64,000 nucleotides of DNA from Spiroplasma alleghenense (GCF_003363775.1 NZ_CP031376.1:248001-312000), one strand, 5' to 3'; positions 10,536 through 24,410 are shown, counted from the first letter of the stretch. The notes: generated by a model not told the origin, from the letters alone. A program made the numbers and translations.

Positions 10536-12410
10536 ATGGAAAAAAATATTTTTGACATCATCGTTATTGGGGCTGGTCATGCCGGAGTTGAGGCTGCCTT
10601 AGCTGCTGCTAGATTAGGAAAAGATGTCGGTCTGTTTAATTTATACGAAGATAAAATAGCGGCAATGCCTTGCAATCCTTCAATCGGAGGACCAGCAAAA
10701 GGGATTGTTGTTAGAGAAATTGATGCTCTTGGTGGAGAAATGGGAAAAGCAGCTGATGCGACTGCATTGCAAATGAAATTGCTTAACTCATCGCGAGGTC
10801 CCGGAGTTTGGGCATTAAGAGCGCAATCAGATAAAATTGAATACTCAAAGTACATGCAAAAAATAGTAAAGCAACAAAAAAACTTAACAATGATTGCTAA
10901 AATCGTTGAGGACTTTATTATCGAAGAAAATCAAATAAAGGGAATCGTAACTGATAAAAAAGAAATATTTTTAGCAAGTGTAGTAATCTTAACAACTGGT
11001 ACTTACTTAAAAAGTCAAATATTACGCGGACAAGAAAATTATACAGCTGGTCCAAATGATGAAAAAACAACAACAGGAATTAGCTCAGCTTTGAAAAAGG
11101 CTGGGTTAGATTTGATGCGTTTCAAGACTGGAACGCCTCCAAGAGTTAAAAAAAGTTCAATCAATCTAGCAAAACTAACCGTTGAACCAGGAACTGATAT
11201 GCCTTTGAGTTTTAGCGAAAGCACAAAAAATTACTTGAAAATTAATGACCAAGAAGTTTGTTATTTAATTCATTCAACTCCAGAAACAAAAAAAATTATT
11301 CAGGATAATTTGGAATTCTCAGCAATGTACTCAGGAGAGGTTCGCGGAGCTGGTCCAAGATATTGCCCAAGTTTTGAAGACAAAATTGTGAGATTTTCAG
11401 ACAAAGATCAGCACCAAATATTTTTAGAACCAGAATCAAAATCGATGGACACATTTTATGTTCAAGGATTTTCTACTTCAATGCCAATAGCAATTCAAGA
11501 AAAAATGCTAAAAAGTTTGCCTGGTTTTGAAAATGTGGAAGTTGATAAATGAGCTTATGCGATAGAATATGATTGTCTAGATCCAATGCAACTAAATTTG
11601 AGTCTTGAACTTAAAAAAATAAAAAACCTATTTACTGCGGGACAAATAAATGGAACAAGTGGTTATGAAGAAGCTGCAGGTCAGGGACTAATTGCGGGAA
11701 TTAATGCAGTTAGAAAGTTAAATAATGCGGAGCCATTAATTTTAGGAAGAGATGAAGCTTATATTGGAGTTATGATTGATGATTTGATCAACAAAGGTAC
11801 TATTGAACCATACCGTCTATTAACAAGTCGAGCCGAAAGAAGATTGCTTTTAAGAAATGATAATTCAGAACAGCGTTTAAAAAAATACGGTTATGATATT
11901 GGTTTAATTCCTGAATTAGAATGACAAAATTTTTTACAAAGCGAACAAGTGAAAGCTAATGCGGTGGAAGCTTTAAAATCAAATAGATTTGGACCAAAAT
12001 CAGATTTAGCGATTGAATTAGCCACAACAAATCAGGCTAACTTAGTTAATGGTTTGAGTGGTTATGAAATATTAAAACAACCTGGTGTAAGTATTCAAAC
12101 TTTGGTAAAATATATAAGTGAATTAAAAGAACTATCTCTAAATTGTCTTCAAAGCGTTGTTATAGAATGTCGATTTGAAGGATATGTTAAAAAAGAACAG
12201 CAAACAGTTGAAAGATTAAAAAAATTAGAAGCTAAACAAATTCCACTAGATTTAAATTATGATTTAGTTGAAAATTTAGCAATTGAAGCAAAACAAAAAT
12301 TAAAAAAAATTCGACCACTTTCGATTGGTCAAGCTAGCAGAATTTCGGGTGTGAATCCAGCAGATATTCAAATGTTACTATTTTATTTAAAAAAACAGTA
12401 CAATAAATAA
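10536..12410 (+). CDS. mnmG: tRNA U34 modification enzyme MnmG (GidA)
   Basis: MnmG, with MnmE, adds the (carboxymethyl)aminomethyl group to wobble uridine 34 of several tRNAs, using FAD and methylene-THF. The 624-aa product begins with the FAD Rossmann motif '[18 protein letters not shown]' (~11-28), followed by '[11 protein letters not shown]', '[11 protein letters not shown]' and the signature '[11 protein letters not shown]' (~273-283, catalytic Cys region). The C-terminal helical MnmE-binding part is present ('[14 protein letters not shown]'). AAAGGAG lies 8-12 nt before ATG. Being near rsmG and parAB, it sits in the conserved 'gidA-gidB-soj-parB' order, here with a permease inserted. 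Confidence 0.96.
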
Positions 12411-12428
12411 TTTAGAAAAGGGGTTTTT

Positions 12429-13883
12429 ATGTCGAATCTTACCAAAAAGCAAAAGTCCAATAAAAGAACAAATAAGGTATTTGAATTTTTAACTTTGTTT
12501 AGTTTGGTTTTCGGCCTAATGGTAGGATCTGGTATCTATTTAAAAAACAGGAATACCGCAGGAGGCGTTTTAGGAGAAGCGGGACAAAATCCTTATTTAG
12601 CGATTACAATGTGATTGGTAATAGGATTGGTTTCCACTTTAATGATTTTAGTTTTCGTTGAAGCGGCTTCATCTACAAAAAATCAAGGTCACTCAACAAT
12701 TCAGACTTGAGGTTCAAAATTTCTTGGTAGAAGAGTGGGTTCTTTCTATGCAATTTTTTTCATAATGTTTTATGTGCCTGTTCTCTCGGGAATTGGGGCT
12801 TTGTTCTCTGTTAAGACAATAATTGATGCAACAGATAAATTGGTTGGTGAACAGTGACTAAGTCACGAAGGTAAATTGGCAATTCAAGGAAGCTTTGCTA
12901 TTTTAATGATGATCGGATTCATGGTTTTAAATATGTTAACAACCAAACCGGGTCATTTGATTCAAACTATTTTTACATTTTTTAAATTTATTCCTCTTGC
13001 TATTGTGATAATCGGTGGATTTATTCTGAATTTTCAAGGAAATGACAATGCTTTTGATAACAGCAGCGGGGAATGGAAAACTGAATACTTTTTCTTAACG
13101 ATGGCTCCAATATTGTTTTCTTTTGATGGGTTTATCTTTGCCGCAGCCCTTCAAAAGGATGTTGAGCACAAGGAAGTAGTAGCTCCGGGATTATTTTTTG
13201 GAGTACTTGGAGTATCATTGTTCTATGTTTTAATCTCGATTGCAATTTTCTTCGGTAGTGTTGATGGAAATGTTTTTACACTTTTTGATAACCTATTTCA
13301 AAAGGCTCCTGGTTGATCTTTCTTCTTTAAATCAGTAGTTGCTTGTACTATTATGACGATTGTAAATGGATATAGTATAGTTGGACCAAAGGGGGTTCAA
13401 GCAAGTATGGATGATAATTTAATATTTAATAAGAAAGATAAAATTGTTTCCCATAGAGTTGCTGCTGTCATTCAAGGGATTATAAGTTTGTCTATCGTCT
13501 CTTTATTGATTACTTGCTCGGTTATTATAAATAATAATCTAATTGATATCATTGATTTCACTTCAAATACTATAACCGTGATGGCTTTTACGATTTATCT
13601 ATCGGTTTTAATCGGAGTGCTTGTTAATAGAAAAACAAAAAGGGTTGAAGTAGAAAAGGTCAAAGGAGTTTACTGATTTGCCGCTTTTCCAATTTTGTTC
13701 TTAACGGTTTCGATGAGTTATGTCTATTTTGATTTATTCAAAAAATTTAGCAGTGTTGAAACAATGTTTGACCCCCTATTTTTCATATTTTCTTTAGTAG
13801 TAATGTTTATTTTGTGGGGGGCAAATGAAAAGCTCTTAAAAAAATATAACAGCCAAAAAGAAATTTCAAAATTAGTTAAATAA
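12429..13883 (+). CDS. APC-family amino acid permease
   Basis: The 484-aa protein has about 11-12 hydrophobic segments and a basic N-terminus. The first membrane helix carries the APC hallmark 'GLMVGSGIYLKN' (~35-46), followed by 'GGVLGEAGQNPYLAI'. A conserved-looking loop 'LTTKPGHLIQTIFTFFKFIP' precedes helix 5. Substrate specificity cannot be read from this; mollicutes lack most amino acid synthesis, so an amino acid or oligo-amine import role is inferred. At least five TGA codons in membrane segments are Trp. AAAAGGGG lies about 7 nt before ATG. The gene separates mnmG from rsmG, which are adjacent in many relatives. Confidence 0.88.
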
Positions 13884-13907
13884 TCAACTTCTAATTATTA
13901 ATATTTT

Positions 13908-13930
13908 AAAAGTCCAAAAGGGGCTTTTTT
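13908..13930 (+). terminator. Terminator after the permease
   Basis: A short stem AAAAGTCC / GGGCTTTT (with a T-G pair) and a T7 run. Confidence 0.6.
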
Positions 13931-13973
13931 TCATTTTTTTAAGATTTATTCGATTACTAATAATTGTTGGTAA

Positions 13974-13979
13974 TATAAT
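13974..13979 (+). promoter_or_regulatory. -10 box of rsmG, very short leader
   Basis: TATAAT is 23 nt before the rsmG ATG, so the transcript leader would be only about 15-18 nt. No Shine-Dalgarno sequence lies between them. Confidence 0.5.
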
Positions 13980-14002
13980 GTTTTTTTTGATAAAATTAAA
14001 TT

Positions 14003-14713
14003 ATGAGTAAATTTGAAAATTGAGGACTGTTTGATAAAATTTTAAACGTCCAACTGAGCGAAAAAATAAAAGAACAATTAAATAAATATTTTGATTTTTT
14101 AGTTAGTGAAAATCAGAAATATAACTTAACATCAATAACGGATTCAGAAGCCGTTTATCAAAAGCATTTTTTAGACTCGCTCTTTTTTTCAAATAACTTT
14201 TTACTAAAAAATCAGAAAATTTGTGATATTGGAACGGGAGCGGGATTCCCTGGGGTAGTTTTAAAAATATTTTATCCCGAATTAGAAGTTCACTTAGTTG
14301 AAAGTAACAATAAGAAAATTCATTTTTTAAATGAGCTTATTAAAATTTTAGATTTAAAAAATATTACAACTCATTACGAACGAGCAGAGGATTTTTGTAT
14401 TAAATTTAGAGAACAATTTGATGTTGTGATTTCAAGAGCGGTTAGCGAATTAAATGTACTTTTAGAATTGGGATCTCAACTTATCAAGATTTCTGGTAAT
14501 TTTATTTGCTTGAAGGGTCCTAGAGCAGAAGAAGAAATTAAAAATTTAAATAATAAAGAAAAAGAATTAGGTTTACAATTCGAGTCAAAAGATTTACAAA
14601 ATGATGATTATTTAGGAACAAGAATAAATTTGGTTTACAAAAAAATTAGTCACACCCCAAAAAATTATCCTCGTCAGTATGCTCAAATTAAAAAGAAACC
14701 GTTAGGAAAATAA
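14003..14713 (+). CDS. rsmG: 16S rRNA m7G527 methyltransferase RsmG (GidB)
   Basis: RsmG methylates N7 of G527 in the 530 loop of 16S rRNA using SAM; its loss commonly gives low-level streptomycin resistance. The 236-aa product has 'NLTSITDSEAVYQKHFLDSL' (~42-61), the SAM-binding 'DIGTGAGFPG' (~74-83), 'HLVESNNKK' and 'DVVISRAVSEL', all in the family order. Length is normal. The start ATG 14003 has no ribosome binding site and lies close to a TATAAT box, so initiation may be near-leaderless. It is followed after 36 bp by parA. Confidence 0.94.
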
Positions 14714-14715
14714 GA

Positions 14716-14721
14716 TATAAT
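14716..14721 (+). promoter_or_regulatory. Possible -10 box of parA
   Basis: TATAAT lies 28 nt before the parA start, immediately after the rsmG stop. The -35 position is within rsmG and is weak. Confidence 0.35.
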
Positions 14722-14749
14722 AAGTATGTTATGTAAGAGAGGATAAAAT

Positions 14750-15520
14750 ATGGGAAAGATAATTTCGGTTGCTAACCAAAAAGGTGGAGTGGGTAAAACT
14801 ACTACATCAATTAGTCTTGCGTGTGGTCTAGCAATGCAGGGCAAAAAGGTCTTATTAATAGATTTAGACCCACAATTTAATGCTTCAACTGGAATAGGGG
14901 TTGATATTGATAATTCAACCAAAAGTATGTACAATGTTTTAATTGGCCAAGAAACCTTGGAAAATATTATAATTAAGAATCTTAAGCCGGGAGTGGATCT
15001 AGCACCCAGTTCAATAGATTTGGCTGCAGCAGATCTTTACCTTTTAGAGCAAAAGGATAATAATCAAAATATTTTAAAAAAACAATTGGAAAATATTAAA
15101 GATAATTATGATTTCATAATTATTGATTGCCCACCAAGTTTGGGTTTAATAAATAGAAACGGTCTTTCAAGTAGTGACTCTGTTTTAATTCCAATTCAAG
15201 CCGAACATTATGCCATGCATGGTGTGGCCCAGCTTTTAAGAACAATAAAAAAAGTAAAAGAAACAATAAACCCTAGATTAACAATTGAGGGAGTTTTAGT
15301 GACGATGTTCGATTCTCGTACTAGACTGGCACATGATATTTTAGAAGAAGTTAGAAAAACTTTCGATACAAAAGTATATAGTTCATATATTCCAAGAAAT
15401 ATCAGAATCTCAGAGTCTTCCCTAGAAGGTAAATCAATTTTCGAACACGATCCAAAAGGTCCTGGGGCATTAGCCTACGGCGACTTTGTCAGAGAGGTAA
15501 TAGAACAAAATGGCAAATAA
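14750..15520 (+). CDS. parA: Chromosome partitioning ATPase ParA/Soj
   Basis: This is a Walker-type (MinD/ParA superfamily) ATPase that, with ParB, segregates replicated origins. The 256-aa product starts with the deviant Walker A 'QKGGVGKTTT' (~9-18, signature Lys present), then 'LLIDLDPQFNAS' (~34-45) and Walker B 'IIIDCPPSLGL' (~122-132). It lacks an N-terminal DNA-binding extension, so it is the short chromosomal Soj type rather than a plasmid ParA. GAGAGGA lies about 8 nt before ATG. Its end overlaps the parB start by 11 bp. Confidence 0.95.
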   Translation: MGKIISVANQKGGVGKTTTSISLACGLAMQGKKVLLIDLDPQFNASTGIGVDIDNSTKSMYNVLIGQETLENIIIKNLKPGVDLAPSSIDLAAADLYLLEQKDNNQNILKKQLENIKDNYDFIIIDCPPSLGLINRNGLSSSDSVLIPIQAEHYAMHGVAQLLRTIKKVKETINPRLTIEGVLVTMFDSRTRLAHDILEEVRKTFDTKVYSSYIPRNIRISESSLEGKSIFEHDPKGPGALAYGDFVREVIEQNGK

Positions 15521-16388
15521 GAAATATAAATTTAAAGGATTGGATGAAATTTTTGGCGAAAGTGTTAGTGACATGGTTAACAATATTGAGGGAAATCCCA
15601 ATAATACAACTGTACCTAAGACAAAAGTTTTACTAGATAATTTAAAAGTAAACCCCTTTCAGCCAAGAAGAATTTTTAATGATACTGAAATTAATGAATT
15701 AGCTGAGTCAATAAAAATTCATGGAATTATACAACCAATTATTGTTAGAAAGCATAAGAATGATTATGAAATAATTGCTGGTGAAAGACGAAGCCGTGCT
15801 GCAAGAATTGCTGGATTAGTAGAGGTTCCTGTCGTAATATTGGAAATTGATGATAAGCAAATGCAAGAGTTTGCTATTATTGAAAATATTCAAAGAGTTG
15901 ACTTGCTAGATATCGAGGAAGCCATTGCTTACAAAAAATTAGTAGATATTTTAGGTCTAAAGCAAGAAGAAATTGCTCAAAGAGTGGGAAAATCAAGAAG
16001 TCATGTCGCTAACATAATGCGTCTTCTAAATCTGCCACAATATGTTCAAGATGCTTTAATGGCAAACGGTATTTCGATGGGTCAAGCCAAACCGTTATTA
16101 ACAATTTTAAGCCAAGAAGATAAATTAAAAACTATTTTCGAAGAAATCATGGCTAAAAATTTAACTGCTCGTGATGTTGAAAATTTAGTAAAAAAAGCGA
16201 CATTTAAAAATGAATCATCAGAAGAGCAAAAAGAAAAAGATGTTCATTTAGAAGCAGTTGAAAAAATTGCGATGCGAAAATTGGGAACCAAGGTTACTAT
16301 TGATAGTGGCAAAATTACAATCCGCTATGAGGGTAATCAAGATCTAAATCGAGTTCTAGAAATATTGGGGTTAAATAATGAAATTTAA
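15510..16388 (+). CDS. parB: Chromosome partitioning protein ParB (Spo0J)
   Basis: ParB is a CTP-dependent clamp that loads at parS and spreads. The 292-aa product has an N-terminal ParB/Srx domain with 'NPFQPRRIF' (~48-56) and the CTP-binding 'GERRSRAARIAG' (~91-102), a KorB-like helix-turn-helix ('QEEIAQRVGKSRSHVANIMR', ~152-171) and a C-terminal dimerisation segment. All elements of a working ParB are visible. No parS palindrome was found by eye in this window. It overlaps parA upstream and the DUF951 gene downstream by 11 bp, indicating one transcript. Confidence 0.94.
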   Translation: MANKKYKFKGLDEIFGESVSDMVNNIEGNPNNTTVPKTKVLLDNLKVNPFQPRRIFNDTEINELAESIKIHGIIQPIIVRKHKNDYEIIAGERRSRAARIAGLVEVPVVILEIDDKQMQEFAIIENIQRVDLLDIEEAIAYKKLVDILGLKQEEIAQRVGKSRSHVANIMRLLNLPQYVQDALMANGISMGQAKPLLTILSQEDKLKTIFEEIMAKNLTARDVENLVKKATFKNESSEEQKEKDVHLEAVEKIAMRKLGTKVTIDSGKITIRYEGNQDLNRVLEILGLNNEI

Positions 16389-16563
16389 AATCGGAGACAT
16401 TGTCACTTTAAGAAAGCCTCACCCAAGTAAAACTGAAAAATGAGAAATAATTAGAGTGGGCATAATATATAAATTAAAGAGCCTTTCGGTTGAAAATTTG
16501 ATAATAGAGTTAAAACCAAAGGTTTTTGAAGGTAATGCCACAATAGTAGAAAGTAGTGAATAA
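16378..16563 (+). CDS. DUF951 family small protein
   Basis: The 61-aa protein overlaps the parB end by 11 bp and stops 2 bp before ychF. It begins 'KFKIGDIVTLRKPHPSK', then 'EKWEIIRVG', matching the DUF951 (YyzM-like) pattern of a small beta-barrel protein; DUF951 genes lie near parB and ychF in Bacillus relatives. The family usually carries a 'LKCxGC'-type cysteine pair in the second half. Here that region reads 'LKSLSVENLIIELK', so no metal-binding cysteines remain. Function is unknown. One TGA is Trp. Confidence 0.8.
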
Positions 16564-16565
16564 GT

Positions 16566-17663
16566 ATGAGTTTAAAAGTTGGTATTGTTGGTTTGCCTAA
16601 TGTTGGTAAATCGACACTTTTTAATGCAATAACAAATTCAAAAGTTGAGGCCGCTAATTATCCATTTGCAACTATTCAACCTAATTTTGGAACAGTTGCT
16701 GTGCCTGATTCAAGACTTGATAAAATGGCTGAAATTATGAATAGTAAAAAAATTGTCCCAACTACAATTGAATTCGTTGATATCGCTGGATTAATTGCTG
16801 GAGCAAGTAAAGGTGAAGGTTTGGGGAATGCATTTCTTGCAAATATTAGAGAAACAGATTTAATTTGTGAAGTTGTAAGATGTTTTGATGATAAAAATAT
16901 TACTCACGTTGAAGGTAGTGTTGATCCAATTCGCGATATTGAAATAATCAATTTAGAGTTGATTTTAGCTGATGAAGCAACAGTAAAAAAACGTCTTGAA
17001 AGAATTGAAACAAAAGCCAAAAGTAGTAAAGATAAAGATTTAATTGCCGAAGTTGAACTGTTAGTTCGTTTACGTGATTGTCTAGCAGATGGTAAATTAT
17101 TGAATACTTTAGAATACAACGATGATGAAAGTAAAATTCTAAGATCATTTCAGTTGCTGACTTGTAAAAAATTTATTTATGTTGCCAATGTTGCTGAGAC
17201 AGAAGTTCAAACAGAAAATGCATATGTTAAAAATCTTAGAGATTTTGCATCTCAAAATAATGCTTCAGTAGTTAAAATTAGTGCTCGAATTGAAGAAGAA
17301 CTTTCTGAATTGGATGCAGAAGACAAAAAAGCATTTTTAAATGAACTAGGAATTGAAAATTCTGGTCTTGATGATTTAATAGCAATGGCTTATAAAACTT
17401 TGGATTTACAAACATTTTTTACAGTTGGTCCTCAAGAAGCTCATGCCTGACAATTTCCTAAAGGTTCAACAGCACCTCAAGCAGCTGGAATTATTCATAC
17501 AGATTTTGAAAAAGGATTTATTAAAGCAGATGTTTATAATTGTGAAGATTTAATTAGTTTGGGTTCAGAACAAAATGTTAAAACTGCCGGTAAGATGAGA
17601 CTTGAAGGAAAAACTTATATTTTAAATGATGGAGATGTTTGCTTCTTTAAATTTAATAATTAA
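16566..17663 (+). CDS. ychF: Redox-regulated ATPase/GTPase YchF (Obg family)
   Basis: YchF is a ribosome-associated P-loop NTPase of the Obg/OLA1 group that prefers ATP. The 365-aa product has G1 'GLPNVGKST' (~9-17), G2/G3 region '[10 protein letters not shown]' and '[17 protein letters not shown]', and the C-terminal TGS domain ('[13 protein letters not shown]', '[18 protein letters not shown]'). The YchF Gly-Leu after the P-loop start fits the ATP-preferring branch, in which the canonical NKxD is altered (here 'YVANVAE'). Length is typical. Start ATG is 2 bp after the DUF951 stop. A terminator follows. Confidence 0.95.
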
Positions 17664-17683
17664 TCCACAAGGTGGATTTTTTT
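17662..17683 (+). terminator. Terminator after ychF
   Basis: A 7-bp stem AATCCAC / GTGGATT with a 3-nt AAG loop, overlapping the stop codon and followed by T7. Confidence 0.75.
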
Positions 17684-17691
17684 AATTTAAT

Positions 17692-17719
17692 TTGGTTTTT
17701 AAGATTAAATGTTTATAAT
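17692..17719 (+). promoter_or_regulatory. Probable promoter of ispF-gltX
   Basis: A TTGGTT -35-like box (17692-17697), a 16-nt spacer and a TATAAT -10 box (17714-17719) lie 24 nt before the ispF start. Confidence 0.55.
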
Positions 17720-17742
17720 TATTTAAAAGAAGAGGTATTTTA

Positions 17743-19660
<1,918 letters not shown>

Positions 19661-19668
19661 GGAGTTCA

Positions 19669-20880
19669 ATGAGTAATTTCAATAAATTTATCAGAGATAG
19701 TGTGCACGGTGATATTCATTTACAAGAAAAAATTATTTATGAATTAATAAACACCTATGAATACCAAAGATTAAGAAGAATTACACAGCTTGGTGGAGGA
19801 CAATTTGTTTTTCCTTCCGCCAATCACACCAGGTTCTCTCACGGATTAGGGGTTTATCATTTAATATGTAAATTTTTAGAAAATAGTGGTTTTGACACTT
19901 TACCCGAAATGCAAAAAATTGAGGTTAAAGTTGCGGGATTGCTTCACGATATTGGTCATGGACCATTTTCACACTCTTTTGAGGGTGTAACTGGAACAAA
20001 ACACGAAGAATTTTCCCAAGAAATAATTACTGGGGCGACCGAAATTAATGAGATTTTATTAAAATATAAAGTAAATCCCGAAAATGTCGCCGCAATCATC
20101 GGAGGGGTTCATAAAAATCCAATTTTAAACTCACTTGTAAGTAGCCAACTTGATGCTGATCGCCTAGATTATTTGACTCGTGATAGTTATAATTGTGGAG
20201 TTAATTATTCAAAATTGGATATTGATTGAATTGTTCGCCATGCAACAGTGGTTGATGATAAAATAGTTTACCCCCAAAAAACAGTTTATGCAATCGAATC
20301 TTATTTATTGGGTCGTTACCATATGTATCAACAAGTTTATCGACACCCAGTTTCGATTTCGTTTGATGTTATTTTAAAAAAATGATTCAAAAGATTGACT
20401 GATCTATTTAATCAAGGATTTAAATTTTTAAACCAAGAAGATGTTAAATTATTTGAGGCATTCTTTTTGAAGCAAAAAATATCTCTTGAAAATTATCTAA
20501 AATTGGACGATTATACTTTAATTGATTTTATTAAGAAATGTTCAAAAGAAAATGATAAAATATTAGCGGATTTGAGCCTAAGAATCATTAAAAGAGATTT
20601 TTTTGGTTACTTTACCGAGACCGAATACCAAAGCGTTGAGGATAAAATTCAAAAGTTGAACCTTGACAGTGATTATTATCTAGAAAAATTAACTTTAAGT
20701 TCAGTAGCAATGTATAATCATGATAATAAGGTTTCAAAAGATGAAACAATTTATATTGTTGATAAATTTGGCAAAATAGTTGGTTTAGAAAAAGTTTCTC
20801 AAATCGCTGCAATTAAAGACTTTAGTAAAGATAAAAAATTAAATTCAGAAAATATATATATTTTTCCTAAAATAATGTAA
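19669..20880 (+). CDS. HD-domain phosphohydrolase (dNTPase/SAMHD1-like)
   Basis: The 403-aa protein begins 'RDSVHGDIHL', typical of the HD/dNTP-triphosphohydrolase-like group (YwfO type). Metal-site motifs are in order: 'HTRFSHGLGV' (~53-62), 'GLLHDIGHGPFSHSFE' (~91-106, HD pair), and later 'SQLDADRLDYLTRD' (~162-175) supplying the distal Asp. The C-terminal half is helical. The family hydrolyses deoxynucleoside triphosphates or related phosphoesters; the exact substrate is not predictable here. GGAG lies 5 nt before ATG, inside an apparent gltX operon. Confidence 0.88.
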
Positions 20881-20906
20881 AATAGTGATTGTTAGAGGTG
20901 TAAAAA

Positions 20907-21386
20907 ATGGCTATAAAATTATCAAATATTGAAATGGCATACGAGTATTTAAAAAATAATAAAGAAAGTGCTAATTTTGAAGAAATTTGAAATAGTATCG
21001 CAAATGAAATTCATGAAGACAATGTCAAAAAAAATGAAATCATTGCGGAATTATATACAGACTTGGTTTTAGACAATCGCTTCGCATTAACTTCTTCGGG
21101 AGAATGGGGATTACGTGATTATTTAAAATTTGATGATGTTAAAAAGCAATACGACTATGTAGATAAATTTGAAACAACTGAGGAATTTGAAGATTTAGAT
21201 GCTTACTTAGCGACTGATATTTATGATACAGATGACAATGAAAATAGTGGTCCAAAAGTTATTAGAGAAATAGATCATGACGATTTAGATATTGATGAAG
21301 ACTATTTAGACGATGATGATGACGATGATGATGACGATTCAGATGAGTCAATTGACGAAGATATCTATGATGATATTGATAACTAA
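20907..21386 (+). CDS. rpoE: RNA polymerase delta subunit
   Basis: Delta is a Gram-positive-lineage accessory subunit that promotes RNA polymerase recycling and tunes initiation. The 159-aa product has the N-terminal winged-helix HARE domain ('MAYEYLKNNKESANFEEIW', 'NEIIAELYTDLVLDNRFALT', 'GEWGLRDY') and an acidic C-terminal half that ends with a run of ten consecutive Asp (~126-140), typical of delta's disordered tail. AGAGG lies about 9 nt before ATG. A strong hairpin separates it from pyrG; rpoE-pyrG adjacency is common in Firmicutes. Confidence 0.93.
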
Positions 21387-21397
21387 TTATTAATTTT

Positions 21398-21424
21398 AAT
21401 TGTCGTAATTTTTACGACAATTTT
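21398..21424 (+). terminator. Terminator/attenuator-like hairpin between rpoE and pyrG
   Basis: An 11-bp perfect stem AATTGTCGTAA / TTACGACAATT with a 3-nt loop, followed by a T-rich run and ending about 20 nt before the pyrG start. Some bacteria regulate pyrG by attenuation here, but the leader shows no obvious C-run slippage site, so a plain terminator is favoured. Confidence 0.75.
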
Positions 21425-21434
21425 ACTTTTATAG

Positions 21435-23033
<1,599 letters not shown>

Positions 23034-23036
23034 TAT

Positions 23037-23065
23037 TGTAAATTTATTATAAAAAAGTTTATAAT
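23037..23065 (+). promoter_or_regulatory. Strong promoter of fba
   Basis: A TTGTAA -35 box (23037-23042), a 17-nt spacer and a TATAAT -10 box (23060-23065) lie 27 nt before the fba start, directly after the pyrG stop. Confidence 0.75.
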
Positions 23066-23091
23066 TAAAGAGATGAGAAAAGAGGAAGAAA

Positions 23092-23982
23092 ATGTCAAAA
23101 ATTTATCACAAACGTCTAGTAAATGCAGACGCAATGGTTAAAGCAGCTCACAAAAACAAATATGCAATTGGGCACTTTAACATCAACAACTTAGAATGAA
23201 CAAAAGCAATTCTAAGTGCAGCTCAGGAAACAAAAACTCCTACTATTATTGCAACTTCAGAAGGTGCAATGAAATATATGGGAGGTCCAGCAACTGTTGT
23301 TGGGTTAGTAAATGGTTTATTAGATGAACTAAATATTACTGTACCAGTAGCTTTACACTTAGATCATGGACAATCAGTTGAAATGGCTAAAAAATGTATT
23401 TTAGCTGGTTATTCATCAGTAATGTTTGATGGAAGTCACTTCCCATATGCTGAAAACTTAGCAAAAACAAAAGAAGTAATTGATTTTGCTAAAAAATACG
23501 AAGTATCAGTTGAAGCTGAAATTGGTTCAATTGGTGGAGAAGAGGATGGAGTTGTTGGAAACGGTGAACTTGGAGATCCAACTGAAGCTGGAGAAATGGC
23601 TAAAACAGGTATTTCAATGCTTGCTGCTGGAATCGGAAACATTCACGGAAAATACCCAGAATGATGAACTTCACTATCTTTTGAAACTTTAGAAAAATTG
23701 CAAAGCGCCGCTAAAATGCCAATGGTATTACACGGTGGAAGCGGAATTCCTCAAGACCAAGTTAAAAAAGCAATTTCACTTGGAATTTCAAAAATTAATG
23801 TAAATACAGAATTACAATTAGCATTTAGAGATGCAACAAGAAAATACATCGAAGAGAAAAAAGATTTAGATGACGCTGGAAAAGGATTTGATCCACGTAA
23901 ATTACTTGCCCCAGGTTACAAAGCATTAGTTGATACTTTTAAAGAATTAACCGGATGATTTGGAAGCCAAGGAAAAGCTTAA
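23092..23982 (+). CDS. fba: Class II fructose-1,6-bisphosphate aldolase
   Basis: Fba splits fructose 1,6-bisphosphate into DHAP and glyceraldehyde 3-phosphate in glycolysis, the main ATP route of these organisms. The 296-aa zinc enzyme has 'AIGHFNINNLEW' (~25-36), 'ALHLDHGQS' (~84-92, catalytic Asp and Zn His), 'SVMFDGSHFPY' (~107-117), the glycine-rich 'GSIGGEEDG', 'GNIHGKYPEWW' (Zn His) and 'LHGGSGIP'. Codon choice is more uniform than in its neighbours, fitting high expression. GAGGAAG precedes ATG. It has its own consensus promoter and a perfect-palindrome terminator, so it is a single-gene unit. Confidence 0.96.
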
Positions 23983-23984
23983 TT

Positions 23985-24012
23985 AAAAAACAACTTTTAA
24001 AAGTTGTTTTTT
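23985..24012 (+). terminator. Terminator after fba
   Basis: A perfect 28-bp palindrome, AAAAAACAACTTTT followed by its complement and ending in a T6 run. Confidence 0.85.
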
Positions 24013-24109
24013 AATGTAACTTAAAATTTATTAAATTTTTTATAGAAATATAACAAAAAAGTGGTATTATTAATTTTGGTACTATAAACATAGTTAAGGA
24101 GTGTAAACT

Positions 24110-24406
24110 ATGCCAAGAAAAGATATTCATCCAAAGTATTTTGATGCAAAATTTATTTGTACAACTTGTAGTAACGAATTTGTTGGAGGTTCAACAAAAG
24201 GGGAAGAAATCAGATTAGATACTTGTTCTAACTGTCACCCTTTCTATACTGGAAACCAACAATACAGTAATGCTGCTGGACGTATTGAAAGATTTAACAC
24301 AAAATTTGTGAAAAAAGAAGAAACTGCTAAAAAAATTGCAATGGATTCTGAAGCTCAAAAAGCACAAAATGCTAAAACAAAAAAAGCTACAAAACCAGAA
24401 GCTTAA
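24110..24406 (+). CDS. rpmE: Ribosomal protein L31
   Basis: L31 bridges the 50S and 30S subunits at the central protuberance. The 98-aa product has the zinc-type L31 pattern: 'HPKYFDAKFICTTCSNEF' with CxxC (~17-20) and 'DTCSNCHPFYTG' (CxxCHPFYTG, ~38-47), followed by 'RIERFNTKF'. So it is the zinc-binding rather than the zinc-free paralogue. An extra 28-residue Lys/Ala/Glu-rich tail follows the usual end. AAGGAG lies 10 nt before ATG. A TATAAA -10-like box is at 24083-24088. Confidence 0.95.
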   Translation: MPRKDIHPKYFDAKFICTTCSNEFVGGSTKGEEIRLDTCSNCHPFYTGNQQYSNAAGRIERFNTKFVKKEETAKKIAMDSEAQKAQNAKTKKATKPEA

Positions 24407-24410
24407 TTTT

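Noticed and set aside
14003-16563. parS or oriC near rsmG-parAB
   Set aside because: No convincing parS palindrome, DnaA-box cluster or dnaA gene was found by eye.
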